A stretch of 64,000 nucleotides of DNA from Dastarcus helophoroides (GCA_028583605.1 CM053336.1:27696312-27760311); one strand, 5' to 3'; shown: positions 10,389-21,289, numbered from the stretch's first letter. Numbers and translations: made by a program. The notes: generated from the sequence alone by a model not told the origin.

Positions 10389-12137
10389 ACAAAAATGTTG
10401 AACTTTTATCTAGCCAGGGAAGTGCTCTATCTGCATCTAGTGGAGAAATATACTTTCCTACTACTGCCGGATCATCAGAATCAAAAAAAACAAGAGGAAG
10501 TTATAATATTCTCAGTGATAGAGTTGTAGCTACTTTCGAACGATGTAAAGTAAGTGACAGAGATGCTGTATTTATAATAACTGCTATCTGTCAATCACTT
10601 ATTGATATAAACCTACTAGATGTGGATATTAACTCTTTGATTATCAATCGATCATCTATTCGAAGACAACGACAAACTCTGCGAGAGTCAAAATCAATAG
10701 AAATAAAAAACACTTCCAAGACTTGAATTTATCATCTATTGTTGTACACTGGGACGGAAAATTATTACCTAATTTGTTAAATACCGAAACCGTTCATCGA
10801 TTACCAGTGATAATTACGTCAGAGGGCAAAGAAATTATGTTAGGTGTACCAACGAGTGAAGATGGGACTGGAAAGGCACAAGCTACTATTATTCACGAAA
10901 CATTGCTGGATTGGGGATTCGACACTTCTGTCAAAGCGATATCCTGTGATACTACTGCTTCAAATTTAGGCATTCGAAATGGTGCTACTGCATTACTGGA
11001 GAAATTATTAGAGAGAGATTTATTATATCTTCCGTGTAGGCATCACATTTTCGAAATTGTCCTAAGATATGTGTTCGAAGCTGTTTTTCCAAATACTGTT
11101 GGGCCAAATGTTCCACTTTGTATCAGATTTCAAAAGCAATGGGAAACTTTGAATAAACTGAATTACAAAACAGGATTAGATGATCCAAGAAATAAAAACG
11201 AGTTAACAGTAGAAAAAATTAGGTCTATAAAAACTTTTGCCACTGAAGTTCTGACAACAAAGCTGCCTCGTGATGATTACAAAGAGTTTTTGGAGCTTAC
11301 TCTAGTCTTCATTGGTGTTATCCCAGAAAAATTTAGTTTTCGTAAGCCAGGAGCTTGCCATCATGCACGGTGGATGGCAAAAGCTATTTAGGTGCTGAAA
11401 ATGTACCTGTCTCGTGAACAGTTATCGTTGAAAAAAGGTGAAGACAATAAACTTCGACAAATATGTGTTTTTGTGACAACTGTTTATGTTAAAGCTTGGT
11501 ATTTATCATCTAATAGTGTAAAAGCTCCGTACCATGATCTACAATTTATAAAAGAGCTACACAACTTTAAGGCGATCAACAGTAATCTTGCTACTGTAGC
11601 AATTAATAGATTTATGAATCATCTATGGTACTTATCGCCAGAGTTAGCGATCATCGCAATTTTCGATGAAGATGTTCCATTAGAAACCAAATTAAAAATT
11701 GTGGCTAAGCTGCATACAGAAGAAGACAAGATTTCAATTGATATTATTCCGGAAGAAGAGCTGGATTATACTAGTGAAAAATGTAGCGTAAAACGCTCTC
11801 AAAGCAAGAATATAAACGATTTATTGTACAACGATATCGATTTTTTTGTAACTGCAGAATCGATCAAATTTTTTGAAAGATTTGAGTTAAAAACAGAATT
11901 TTTACAAATTCATCCTTCTGAATGGGCTGAAAATGAAAGCTACAAAACTGCATTACGGTTTGTCGAAAAACTATCGGTTGTAAATGACTGTGCTGAGAGA
12001 GGAGTTAAACTAGTGCAAGATTTTTGTAAACATTTTACCAAAGATGAAAAAAAATGCAATTTGTATTACAATTAGTTAAAGATCATCGTCAAATGTTTCC
12101 TGATGCGCTAAAGAAAACTAATGTAACAACTTCATAA
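10389..12137 (+). pseudogene. Long-TIR transposon protein, exon 2: transposase-like core
   Basis: The order of motifs is VVHWDGKLLPNLL (candidate first Asp), AISCDTTASNLGIRNG (second Asp), LPCRHHIFEIVL (Cys-His-His block resembling the C..H segment of hAT transposases), then NDCAERGVKL near the end (candidate Glu). A frameshift near 10706 separates the first 105 codons from VVHWDGK. A TAG at 11389-11391 replaces a residue after WMAKAI, and another frameshift near 12055 precedes a tail ending at 12137. I know this protein type as a common uncharacterised TE protein in insects and cnidarians. Naming it a DDE transposase is inference from motif order and the flanking inverted repeats. Confidence 0.6.
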
Positions 12138-12278
12138 AAGTATGTGATTAAAAAAAAAAAAATGATAATATTGGTATTTTCTTTCAAGTCATTGAAATTT
12201 TAATAATAAATTTTTTCAATTCATTAATACTTTTCTTTCAGAGCATACGTCAAGGTAAGAAAATTCGTTTGAAATATA

Positions 12279-12677
12279 AATTATAACTCTTTTTTCATTT
12301 TTGAATCATAAAATGACGATAAAAACGAAAAAAACCATTAGATTGACTAGAACTTTTATTTTAACCCCGAATAACTTTTAAACCAGTCAAGTTAGCCAAA
12401 AATCACAAGAGACCTTTTTTGTAGAGCGGTAAATTTTCTATAAAAATAATCATTTGTCGACATGATATGTTTATTGGTTTATGGGATAAAAAATTCCAAA
12501 GTATTAACAGAACTTTTCCTATGTTATTTTCATTTAAAACTTTGGCTATCGGGGGGGCCGGGTTGATATTAAAATTAAGAGCTATAACTTGGCATGAATT
12601 TTTTTTTATATATTTGGAACCGATTTAGGACTATCGTGGAAAAAAATTCGAACATTTTCTAAATAAGGACCACCCTA
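12279..12677 (-). repeat. Right long terminal inverted repeat
   Basis: Inverted partner of 8954-9329, carrying an extra insertion of about 27 bp near 12457-12483 that is absent from the left arm. Confidence 0.85.
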
Positions 12678-13968
12678 GTGTAACATGCGTCTTTGCTTCA
12701 TATTTAGCCAATTTGCATCTTTTAATTTAAATGAAACAGGTTGATATTTTCTAATGCCATATATAAATCTTAGGCAGGATTTTTGTACTTTTTGTATTTT
12801 ATTAACATATTCCTTATCAAGACATGGACCATACACCACATCGCTGAAATTAAAATGACTTAAAACCAAACTATCAGCAAGTAACTTTTTTAACTGTTGT
12901 GACAAAAAATGTCGTTGCGGATACAATATTTTCAAAGAGGTGTATGCTGAACTAATGCATTTATGGACGTGATTTTTAAAGCGTAAATCGGTATCTAAAA
13001 TTACGCCTAAATTACGTTTGCTATTGGTACATTCCACCAAGTTGCCATTGAGTTTTATTTTTATTTTTCTTTCAATTTCCTCCCTATTTTTTCCAAATAC
13101 CATTAGAGATGACTTTGAGGGATTTATTTTTAGATTATGTTTAGCTGATATCGATGTCAAATAGTCCAAATCTTCATTAATAAAATTTTCTGCCATCATT
13201 AAATTATTTGGTTTAAAAGAATAGTACACTTGCGTATCATCGGCAAAAAAGTGCAGTTTGCAATGTTTTAAACCTGATAAACGGTTTGTATACATGCTAA
13301 ATAACAGAGGCCCTAAAATTGAGCCCTGAGGAACACCACAATGTACACTTTCAGCCGTGGACGTACCTTTATTAGTCTGAACATATTGTACTCTATTTTT
13401 CAGATAACTTTTCATAAGATTAACGGCGTTATAAGAGAATCCCAGATAGTGTAAAATAGCCGCTATTAGTTCATGACTTATGGTGTCGAACGCTTTAGAA
13501 TAGTCGAGGAGTATTAGAACTGTTGTTTTACCAGAGTCTGTTGCTCTAAGTATATCATCTGTAACATCTAACAGAGTTGTCGCGCAACTAGGCATAAATC
13601 TAAATCCTGATTGTCGAGAGGGTAGCAATTGATATTTATCTACGTGTCTTCTGATTTGATCATACAGGATTTTTTCGAGTACCTTTGACAAACAAGGCAA
13701 TATACATATAGGTCTTAGATCGTTGTACTCCGATATATTGAGTTTTTTAGATAGAGGTAATAAACGAGCAATTTTCCAATTATTGGGAAAGGTATTATCT
13801 AATAAACAAGAATTTAAGATATTTGTAAGATATGGCAATAAAATCGGGCAACAGAGAAAAACCATTTCTAAATTAATCATATCTGAGCCTGTTGCTAAGG
13901 ACTTTATATTCAAGAGATGTTTTTTAACTTGTGTTATAGTTACTGTTGAAAAATCCAAAAACTCGTTG
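12678..13968 (-). pseudogene. LINE reverse transcriptase core
   Basis: The minus-strand frame contains the ordered RT blocks VTITQVKKHLLNIKSLATGS, FPNNWKIARLLPL, RPICILPCLSKVLEKI, LLDYSKAFDTISHELI (first catalytic Asp), GVPQGSILGPLLFSMY and LHFFADDTQVYYS (FADD box with paired catalytic Asp). It then reaches NPSKSSLMVFG, ending near NMKQRRM at the insertion of the DNA transposon. The catalytic blocks look intact and open for about 430 codons. The apparent N-terminus is piggyBac sequence fused in frame by the insertion, not native LINE. Confidence 0.85.
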
Positions 13969-14789
13969 TATTGTAAGAATACAATTCTCTGATTTATACA
14001 GCAGAGTGGAAAAACGAGGCATATTATCCTTCGTTTGTTGGCCGCTTTGGGTAATTCTCTTTTATTTCCTCTGATAGTTCCAACTAGAGTTGTTTTTTTG
14101 GCCAATAATTTTGTCGCGAGTGACATGCTAGTGAAAAAGTTATCGGTCGTGATATTTCTTCAACAGCTTGTATATGGCTCGACAAGTTTCAGAACAACGT
14201 GTTCACTGAGAAGCATTGACGATGGTCGTTGTTCATCTTTCCCCAAATAAGGAAAACCATTCAAAATATATTTGCTACTAACATCTGATGCAAGCCAGAA
14301 TTTGATGCCAAATTTGTTGGGTTTATTAAACATATACTGTGTAAACCTGCACCTGGCTTTTGACGGAAATAATTGCTCATTAACTGTTATATTTTGTCCT
14401 GGTTGATAGCAAGCTTGACTATTTTCAATGAACTTGTCCCATATTTCCGAAACCAAGGCAAATTTATTTGTTTGTAGGCGCCTACTTCTTTCGGTTCTTT
14501 TGTCAAAACGAATAAATCGTAGGATTTGCTTGAATTTTTCTCTGGCCATAGTTTTTCTAAAAAATTCGGGACCCCATTTTCCTAACCATAAATAACTCAG
14601 TTTTAATTTTTTTGCCTTGTAGGCTCCACGAGCATATAAAATCCCAATAAATGCACGTATTTCCGGTAATGATGTCTTCCAATCGTTCCTCAAAATTCGG
14701 CGGCCTTCTTCTTCTGTGCACTTTTTTATATGTTTGATAATATAGTTCTCTATTATCAACGAGAATGCACTGATAAGGTTATCTGCCAT
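13969..14789 (-). pseudogene. piggyBac transposase, central catalytic part
   Basis: On the minus strand the frame reads from MADNLISAF through LRFIRFDKRTERS and PGQNITVNEQLFPSKARCRF, then GIKFWLASDVSSKYILNG. In active relatives the block is ITVDEQL; here the first catalytic Asp reads Asn. A TGA at 14162-14160 interrupts just before RNITTDNFFTSM, which keeps the second Asp (TDNFF). A frameshift near 14030 shifts the continuation (FSTLLYKSENCILTI) into another frame. The LINE then cuts the protein near 13969. Confidence 0.8.
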
Positions 14790-14795
14790 AATGTT

Positions 14796-15203
14796 CTATT
14801 TTGCGTAGCCTGTTGGCCCTTTCACACCCTTGAAAATACAAGTAGATGGTAACCTTCCAGGAATACCACCTTCGTCAAATTTTGACCATACAGTACCATT
14901 GGCAGCTGTTTCGGTCTCCTGAATTGTATTTTCAGTTTCTTCTTTAGAGTCTGAACTACTTAGCACCCTACACCTTTTCCTGGGAATATTGATGCCATTT
15001 CCATTTTCATCATTGGTGATCGACTCTTCATCGCTATCTTCAGTGTCAGATGTTTCACTTTGAATATAATCCGATTCATTTTCAGATGATAATTCAGAAT
15101 TTGTTGCCTCAGATTTTATATCGGAGCACTCTTCATTTATGTTCGTTAGCTTTTCCAATAATTTACTTCTATTCGACATTTTTCTCATGAATTTAGGGCG
15201 CAA
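14796..15203 (-). pseudogene. piggyBac transposase, acidic N-terminal part
   Basis: The minus-strand start may be the Met at 15203 or the internal Met at 15179 (MSNRSKLLEKL). The segment is acidic and Ser-rich (SSENESDYIQSETSDTEDSD), as usual for piggyBac N-termini, and ends GPTGYAK at a TAG at 14798-14796. The next codons are in the same frame as the central part, so this is a nonsense mutation within one original ORF. Confidence 0.75.
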
Positions 15204-15340
15204 AAGAATAAAATAAACAACTTGTTAGAACAAGTATCACTGCATTCGAGTAACAAGTTTCAATACAGAGCCGAACTGGTCATATAAGAAATTTACCCAA
15301 TTCAATAATAAGAATTATTTTATTATTTAAAATTTCCCAA

Positions 15341-15537
15341 GCAGTCAAAATGACTGCTTTTGGGCAATATAGGTATAATACACGTATATATAACAGAAAT
15401 AATGGAGGGGGAGGTACTACAATTATTAATAAATGCATTTATATGTTGTACAAAAAGTCGCAAAATTCTAAGAAATTTTGTCATTCTATTTGTAATTGTT
15501 TTTCTAATTGAAATTAAAAAGCAGTCAAAATGACTTC
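15341..15537. promoter_or_regulatory. Palindromic subterminal motifs of piggyBac, right
   Basis: GCAGTCAAAATGACTGC lies at 15341-15357, followed by TTTTGGGCAATATAGG. GCAGTCAAAATGACTTC lies at 15521-15537, followed by CTTGGGCAATCTAGTG and the terminal TTAA. They mirror the left-end copy. Confidence 0.6.
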
Positions 15538-15557
15538 CTTGGGCAATCTAGTGTTAA

Positions 15558-16309
15558 AACGAATATTGGCATTTACATTTTTTAAGGGAAGCTGTGTTTC
15601 CCTAGCTTCCATGACGAAACAAAGATTATAAGTTCCTGATGTACATTTTTAAGTTATATTTCTGAAGATCCATTATTTCTCAAAAATTTAACAAATTAAT
15701 GTCGTGGGTGATAATTTCAAAACTGGTTATTTTAAATCACAACACCTGACACTATTAAAAAACACAAAAGAAATTCATGTGAAATGACAACACTTCAATT
15801 TTGTTGACCAGTGTATTTTACCAATAGTACAATATATCAAATAAAACTTTAATATTTTCTAAGTATATAATGAAATGAAGAATAACCATCGGGTCTTATG
15901 AATTTTAATTAATACAAATATTATTTCAAATAGATCATGCTGTAATTAGTATTAACAATTAAAAATAAGAAACTTACTCCGACAAGTACGTATTCACAAT
16001 ATATATTTTTTAAATAACTATAACTGTTTCTCTAAAGTTTATATCTCGCACCAGTAATGAAAAATATACAAAATCCAGATAGCGAGTTCTGTTTATCAGG
16101 AATGCACCCGTAAAACTAACTTTCAGTACCGTTGCAATGAGATTTCAGTGATAGGAAGTAGATATAAAGTGTTTTATAAATAAAGGAAACCCAAATTTAT
16201 TTGCATTTAGTTCGTTTATCGCTTATATTTTCAAATGTCGTTTACCTTGAAAAATCATAAACATTGGAGGAATCATAACTTTCTACATAAATTTTAATTT
16301 GAAAATACA
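15558..16309. other. Intergenic AT-rich DNA, nothing recognised
   Basis: No ORF of note, no inverted ends and no repeat unit that I can recognise. Confidence 0.5.
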
Positions 16310-16317
16310 GTACATTT

Positions 16318-18941
16318 CAGGCCTGTAACCAGGGGAAGGGGCTAGAGGGCTGCACAATTAACAAAAAAAAAAGATTTTAATATCGCAGTGGAAATTAAAA
16401 AAAATAATAGATTTTAGGTTATACTCAGGATATTCAGAAGGAGTATAACATTTTCAAATGAAGAAGTTCTTAAAATTTCGAGTTCATTCACGAATTTTCG
16501 CCCTAAACCTTAAAATTTTTACCTTAAATTCATTCGAATTTTTTCCAAAATTTTGACATTTAAATCTGAGATTTCGTTTCTAAAAAAATTTAAACTGTTC
16601 TTGAAATTTCTTTTTTTTTATTTGGAATTTCAATCTTGCGTTTCAAATTTTATTCAAAAATGTTGAATTTTGCAATTTTTTCAAGCTTAAACTCCCCATT
16701 TTGAAAAAAAAAATCAAATTTTGAGAAGAACTGGAAATTTATACAAGCGATTTTTCGAGATTTAACACCAAATTTTGGGAAAAACTTGGATTTTGTGGTA
16801 ATAGTTTTACAGTTTTGGAATCTAAAAATGTAAATTTTAAATTCGGTTTTTGAATAAATTTTTGAATGTTAGGTCCTTTACTAAAAAATCAAAGTATTTT
16901 ATAAGCCATTAATTTAAGAAGACATTTTTTATTAAGTTATTTTTATGAATTTCTTCTATAATTTTTTTAACATGGCCACTGAACTTTAAAAAAATGTCTA
17001 AAATGTCGATTCTTTTTGAAATTCAGAGTTTTACACAAAACTTGAGCATTTTTAAATTGGAAAATTCAGGATTTTTTTAATAACTTTAACCCATTTCCTA
17101 ATTCGACAGTTTTAATTTTTTCAAAAAGTTTTAACTTCGTATTAAAAACTTTTGAAATTTTTTTTATGAAGTTGATTTGTTTATATTTCGATTACAGTTT
17201 CGAAAATTCGATTTTTTTCTCCAAAATTCGAATTCCCAGTGAAAACTTCCAAAAAAATATTGAAATTTCTATCTTATTTATGCAATTTCAACTTTAATTA
17301 AGAATTTATTGTACTTTTAATCACAACATTTCAACTTTAAATTCATATTTTTAGAAAAACTTAATTTATAAAATTTTTACAACTTTTTACGACGAGTTTA
17401 AAAATGTCAAGATTAAAATCGAAATTTTGAAAAAAAATGAGCCTAATGACTTAAGTCTATTTTTCAAAATTTTTACATTAGCACTGGATCAAAATTCAGA
17501 CTTCTTTAAAATATTTTGACTTTCTTTCTAGATATTTAATTTATAAGAAATCCCCTGGCCGTTTTGAGAAAACACTAAAAGTTTCGGTAAATATCAAAGT
17601 TTATTTTTTGAATTTTGTTTCAAGACAAAATGTTGAGTGTTATTAGTTTTTATTAATAGATTTTACCCTTTGGAAATGAGAGATTTTTTTTAGAAGATTT
17701 TGACTTCAAACCTTGTTTTTTTCAAAAATTATAGCTACTTATTTCTTCGGATTTAGAGAGCAATTCTAAATGTCAACTTATTTTTAAAATTTCGAATTTA
17801 AAAAACTAAAAATTTCGAGTTCGAAAAGGTCACATTAAGAATTAACATATCCTAATTTTGTTCGGAAATTCAAAATTTTTAAAAAAGTTAATATTTTTAG
17901 AAATGTTTAACAATGAAATTTGGTTATTTTTTAATATAAACACGGTCGTAATTAAACTTTTTCTAGAAAGAGTTTGTCCACTCTAAATATAGACTTTTTT
18001 AAATATTTCGAATTAAAATTCCAAATTCAAAAAACTCAAGATTAAGTTCAGAATGTCGATATCTGACATTTTTCACAAAAATTTTGGCGAAAATTTTAGG
18101 TTTCTAGAAAGAATCGAAGTTTGAAAAAATATTTGTGGGTTTGAAGTAAATACCAAGATTTCAAACTTTGAATTTTGAGAAAAAAAAAGTAATAGTATTA
18201 GCATACTTCGCATTTAGCACAGAATCTAATTCAAATTGAAAATTTCCAAAAAAGGTCGAAATTTTGAGATTAAAGGTAAAACTTACAAAAAAACGATAAA
18301 TAACAACAATAATTCCCAAAATTGCCCAAAATAAAAAACGTAAGAATTGAAGTTGTTAGCAATTAGAAAAAGAGTTGGACACTAAGAGGAAACTTGAACT
18401 TAAAAAAAACATCCAATCCTCCAGAATTTAGAAAGAATATACAAATTCTAAATGTTCGGATGCAAACTTTAAATTTGAGATAAAAGTTAAAATTATGAAT
18501 TTAATCAAAATTTGAAAAAAAATTTAAAAAAAAAATTTTCTCCAGCTGACTTCAAACTGTATAAATACAGCACTTTCTATAGGCATTTTTCATACACGAG
18601 TGCAGGTTATAGAAGACAGTTCAAAGATAAATTTTAGAAAGGAATATCTTTCGAGTAATTTTATCATCTTACCCACACATCTGTTTTTATTTAGAAATTA
18701 AATTAAGATAAATAGACAATGTTGTTGTTAAATTACTCTGTCAGAATGTTAGAAGAGTTAGACTCTAGAAATGGTTTTAGTGTATTTTTTCATATTTTAG
18801 TATACTTGTATAAAATAATAATATTAATAGTAAAGTAGTCGATTGTGGCTTCTTAGCTCTAACCTAAACGCAAACAAAGGCTAGGTAGTTTTAGCAGAAG
18901 TATCGCAGCCCCCACCGAAAAAAATCCTGAGTACGGGCCTG
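16318..18941. mobile_element. Non-autonomous hAT-type element with A/T-repeat interior
   Basis: The left end CAGGCCTGTAACCAGGGG at 16318 and the inverse of the right end (CAGGCCCGTACTCAGG at 18941) form hAT-style termini. The 8-bp GTACATTT is perfectly duplicated at 16310-16317 and 18942-18949. GGGGGCTGCG-like words lie just inside the right end and GAGGGCTGC just inside the left. The 2.6-kb interior has no ORF. It consists of degenerate AAATTTT/TTGAAATT words like the arrays elsewhere in the window. Confidence 0.8.
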
Positions 18942-19169
18942 GTACATTTAATACAGGTTAAGATAATGTTATATAGCGTGTCCGGCAGGATGTGGGTTAA
19001 CTTGTGTATCTTCGTTAATAGTGGAGATAGAAAATCGGCTAAAAGGACGAAGTACTACGGAACATTATGTCAATCAACAAGCATGAGAAAAAAAATGAAA
19101 AAGCCTTGAATTATTTTTCACTTTATATATAGTATAGTTATATTATAGCATAGTTATAGTATAGCATAG

Positions 19170-19418
19170 ATGCCAATTTGTTTTTTTTTTAAATTTAATC
19201 CACTCGCAAAGAGTAACCCCATTCTGCTTTCAAAGCAATGCGAATAGGATGCGGAAACAAGGATAGGTTGTAATTTTTGGGAAAATTCCTTTCGGTAGCG
19301 AGTTCCATAGCTTGGAAGTTCTGTAGAAAAAAGAGGTTCCATAGACAGAAGTCCTCACTGTGTCAAGCTGGATCGCACACATAGTCTTCACGGTGTAAGG
19401 AGTGTTTAACCCATTCAC
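19170..19418 (-). mobile_element. LINE 3'-end fragment
   Basis: The minus strand encodes RTSVYGTSFFYRTSKLWNSL, the typical end of a non-LTR reverse transcriptase ORF. It is followed by the sequence TTACAACCTATCCTTG, then GCGAGTGGATTAAATTT and an A-tract (19185-19195 on the plus strand as T's). A second copy of this tail lies at about 61630-61793 on the plus strand. Confidence 0.65.
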
Positions 19419-19456
19419 TGCTGATTCAAAAATGTATGAAAACTACAGGTGCTCAA

Positions 19457-19503
19457 CAGTGGCGGCTGGTGACTTTTTTACAGGGGTTGCGCAGATGCAA
19501 AAA
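19457..19503 (+). mobile_element. hAT-type terminus, orphan end
   Basis: CAGTGGCGGCTGGTGACTTT through GCGCAGATGCAAAAA matches the inverse of the right end of the element at 33634-34527. No matching partner end is found nearby, so it is a truncated copy. Confidence 0.6.
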
Positions 19504-19630
19504 CAGGGCTTCGAACCGGAACTGAACCGAAAACCGGAAATCGAAAAAAACCATTATTTTTGTAGGAACGAAAACCGGGACAGAACCGGAAAAAATAACG
19601 GTTTATTTCGGTTCGTTGAATTTGTATGTT
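19504..19630 (+). mobile_element. Second hAT-like terminus (CAGGGCTTCGAACCGG), orphan
   Basis: It begins CAGGGCTTCGAACCGGAACT directly after the previous fragment. AACCGG/GAACCG words recur five or more times, as in the subterminal zones of hAT-like elements. No inverse end is seen in the window. Confidence 0.4.
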
Positions 19631-19639
19631 CTTAAAATA

Positions 19640-20220
19640 ATTTTTACTTTATCCTTAAAGTTTGGAATTTTTTTAAAAATTTCCTTTTCAAAATTTTACA
19701 CAAATTCATGCAACTTTCATCTCAAAATTATGTGTTTACTTTAAAGAACATTTTTTTGAAAGTTCAATTAGAAACCTACAGTTTCCACTCTTTCTAAGAA
19801 AATGATGATTTTATTCTCAAAATTTCAAGCCAAATTGAATTTTAAGTTGTATAACTTGAATATTCTTTTTTCAAAATTTTCGGCTCTGTTTTGAAATTTG
19901 GGCCATTTTTTCAAAATATTTCTTTTCTTTTTCTAAAATTTCGGATTTAAAATACAAATTTTATGTGCTATTGTAAATATGGACTCAAGCAGTAAAGTCT
20001 TTTTCATTGAAGCCGAGTTTCCTGGCAATTTTATTTGAAAAATTTGAATTTTTCCGAAAATTCCAACTTCAAACTTTGTTTTTTTCCCTCGAACTTGGAT
20101 TTTCCCTCTTATAATATAATACCCCGGTTTTTTGAAGTTATTAATAAAAATTTCGAGTTGTCTTGATTTTTAACATTGGAAATGTTTATGTTGAGATATG
20201 GGGTGAAGTTTCGGGTTTTC
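19640..20220. repeat. Degenerate A/T array
   Basis: AAATTTC/TTTTTCAAAAT words in mixed orientation. No coding potential is seen. Confidence 0.5.
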
Positions 20221-20390
20221 GTTCAAGCTTGAGAGAACAAGGTGTCGGTCGGTCGGACATACTCGAATCGAGCGTTCTCGGCGTCGAGAGGCCGGCATGA
20301 AAACTATGGGAGAATGTTAAGTTTACAGTTCACCGCAGTGCACCATATTCGTTTAATCCAGTGACGTTTCATTGGATAAGGCTATCAGTT

Positions 20391-20606
20391 ATGGATATTA
20401 AGGGTATGAAAAATAGCGAAAAATGTAAGACATATCGAGAGCGCAAAAAACGTTTACGAGAGATTGAAAATAGAGAATCTAGTGAGTTAAGTACGAAAAC
20501 ACCGCTAACAAAAACTGAACACAATAGGCGGTATCGTGAGCATGTAAAGATGCGCAAACTTAAAGGTTCTGACGTTTACACGGGCTACCCAGTCAGCGGC
20601 CCTTAA
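20391..20606 (+). CDS. Small basic ORF resembling a transposon-protein N-terminus (possible exon)
   Basis: From the Met at 20391 it encodes about 71 residues with two copies of a basic repeat: KCKTYRERKKRLREIENRES, then HNRRYREHVKMRKLKG. Tandem R.YRERK-type repeats occur at the start of several insect TE proteins. No downstream continuation was found. It could equally be a chance ORF, though its composition is unlike the surrounding AT-rich DNA. Confidence 0.35.
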   Translation: MDIKGMKNSEKCKTYRERKKRLREIENRESSELSTKTPLTKTEHNRRYREHVKMRKLKGSDVYTGYPVSGP

Positions 20607-21059
20607 CTGAGGGGTTATAATTCCATTATTATGCTGTAAACTCTTACCCTAAATCCAATTCACGTACTGTCTTGAAGTACTCAGTAAACGAATGTGGTAA
20701 AATATCTGCACTTATAATTTTTAGGGCTCAAATAAATGTAAATTACTTTTACAATAAAGTTGACAAATTTTTGCTTGTAGATTAAATATATTTTAATATT
20801 TCATTGTTTTCGCTTTGTACTAAAATATTTCTTTCAAGAGCCATGAGCATAGATGCCTTAATATTATTTTAATTTAAATTATTTCGTAGTCTATTTGGTT
20901 ATACGAGTATATTTCAATTTAAAAAATAATCGTTCAGAAGAAACTTGGCTAATGGAAACTGTAAATTTAGAAAAGATAAACGTTGCAGAAATAACCTTAA
21001 AAATAGAAAAAAGTCGAAAGAAAGATATTTCAATATTCAAGTTTTCTTCAAGCATCTTT

Positions 21060-21275
21060 TATAAACTGAACGATGTATCGATATTTTTTATATTTTACCA
21101 TCGACATTAAAACATCGGTCTTTACAAACCATACATCGATGTTAGGGAGGTCGATTTCTTTTTAAGATAATCGATTTTTGGATCGATTCGAATGGTGAGT
21201 AAAAGTATCGATTCCCGATAAAATGAGGTGCTGAAAGATCGATTTTCGATTAATCGCCTTGTTGGTGAAATTTTT
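21060..21275. repeat. ATCGAT-rich degenerate element
   Basis: Dense ATCGAT/TCGATT words include CATCGATGTTAGGGAGGTCG. An inverted relative lies at about 36350-36535. The pattern recalls degenerate hAT miniature elements; the class is not proven. Confidence 0.4.
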
Positions 21276-21289
21276 AAACATTTCTAATA

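Larger units (their letters stand above)
8954..12677 (+). mobile_element. 3.7-kb DNA transposon with long terminal inverted repeats, unassigned superfamily
   Basis: Ends are TAGGGTGGTCCTTATTTAG at 8954 and its complement ending at 12677. They extend into nearly identical inverted repeats of about 376 and 399 bp. The 9-bp GTGTAACAT is duplicated at 8945-8953 and 12678-12686. It interrupts the LINE ORF exactly between those duplications. It encodes one plus-strand transposase-like gene with a predicted 92-bp intron, one nonsense mutation and two frameshifts. A 9-bp duplication suits Mutator-like or Merlin-type elements, while the protein suggests an hAT-like fold, so I leave the superfamily open (IS3EU also considered). 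Confidence 0.8.
8353..13968 (-). mobile_element. 5'-truncated non-LTR retrotransposon (LINE) inserted in piggyBac
   Basis: About 1.9 kb of LINE sequence on the minus strand, split by a DNA transposon at 8954-12677. Its 3' end is a (TAA)n-type microsatellite at 8355-8385. Its 5' end is abrupt near 13968, next to piggyBac coding sequence, typical of truncated reverse transcription. It encodes reverse transcriptase motifs and a C-terminal tail, with no endonuclease. The clade is not certain: FADDTQVYY and the microsatellite tail suggest a CR1/L2-like or related group. Confidence 0.75.
7219..15557 (-). mobile_element. piggyBac-family transposon, decayed and multiply invaded
   Basis: The element is bounded by TTAA at 7219-7222 and 15554-15557, with CACTAGA directly inside each end, the expected piggyBac geometry. 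Subterminal copies of a 17-bp palindrome (GCAGTCAAAATGACTGC) lie near both ends. The transposase reads on the minus strand from about 15203 to 7806 but is split by a LINE at 8353-13968. A solo LTR sits in the left terminus (7248-7623). Stops, frameshifts and a changed catalytic residue show it is inactive. Confidence 0.85.

Noticed and set aside
12675..14126. A single 483-codon gene with an unusual N-terminus
   Set aside because: It is a fusion of piggyBac residues with a LINE reverse transcriptase created by the insertion; the two parts are annotated separately.
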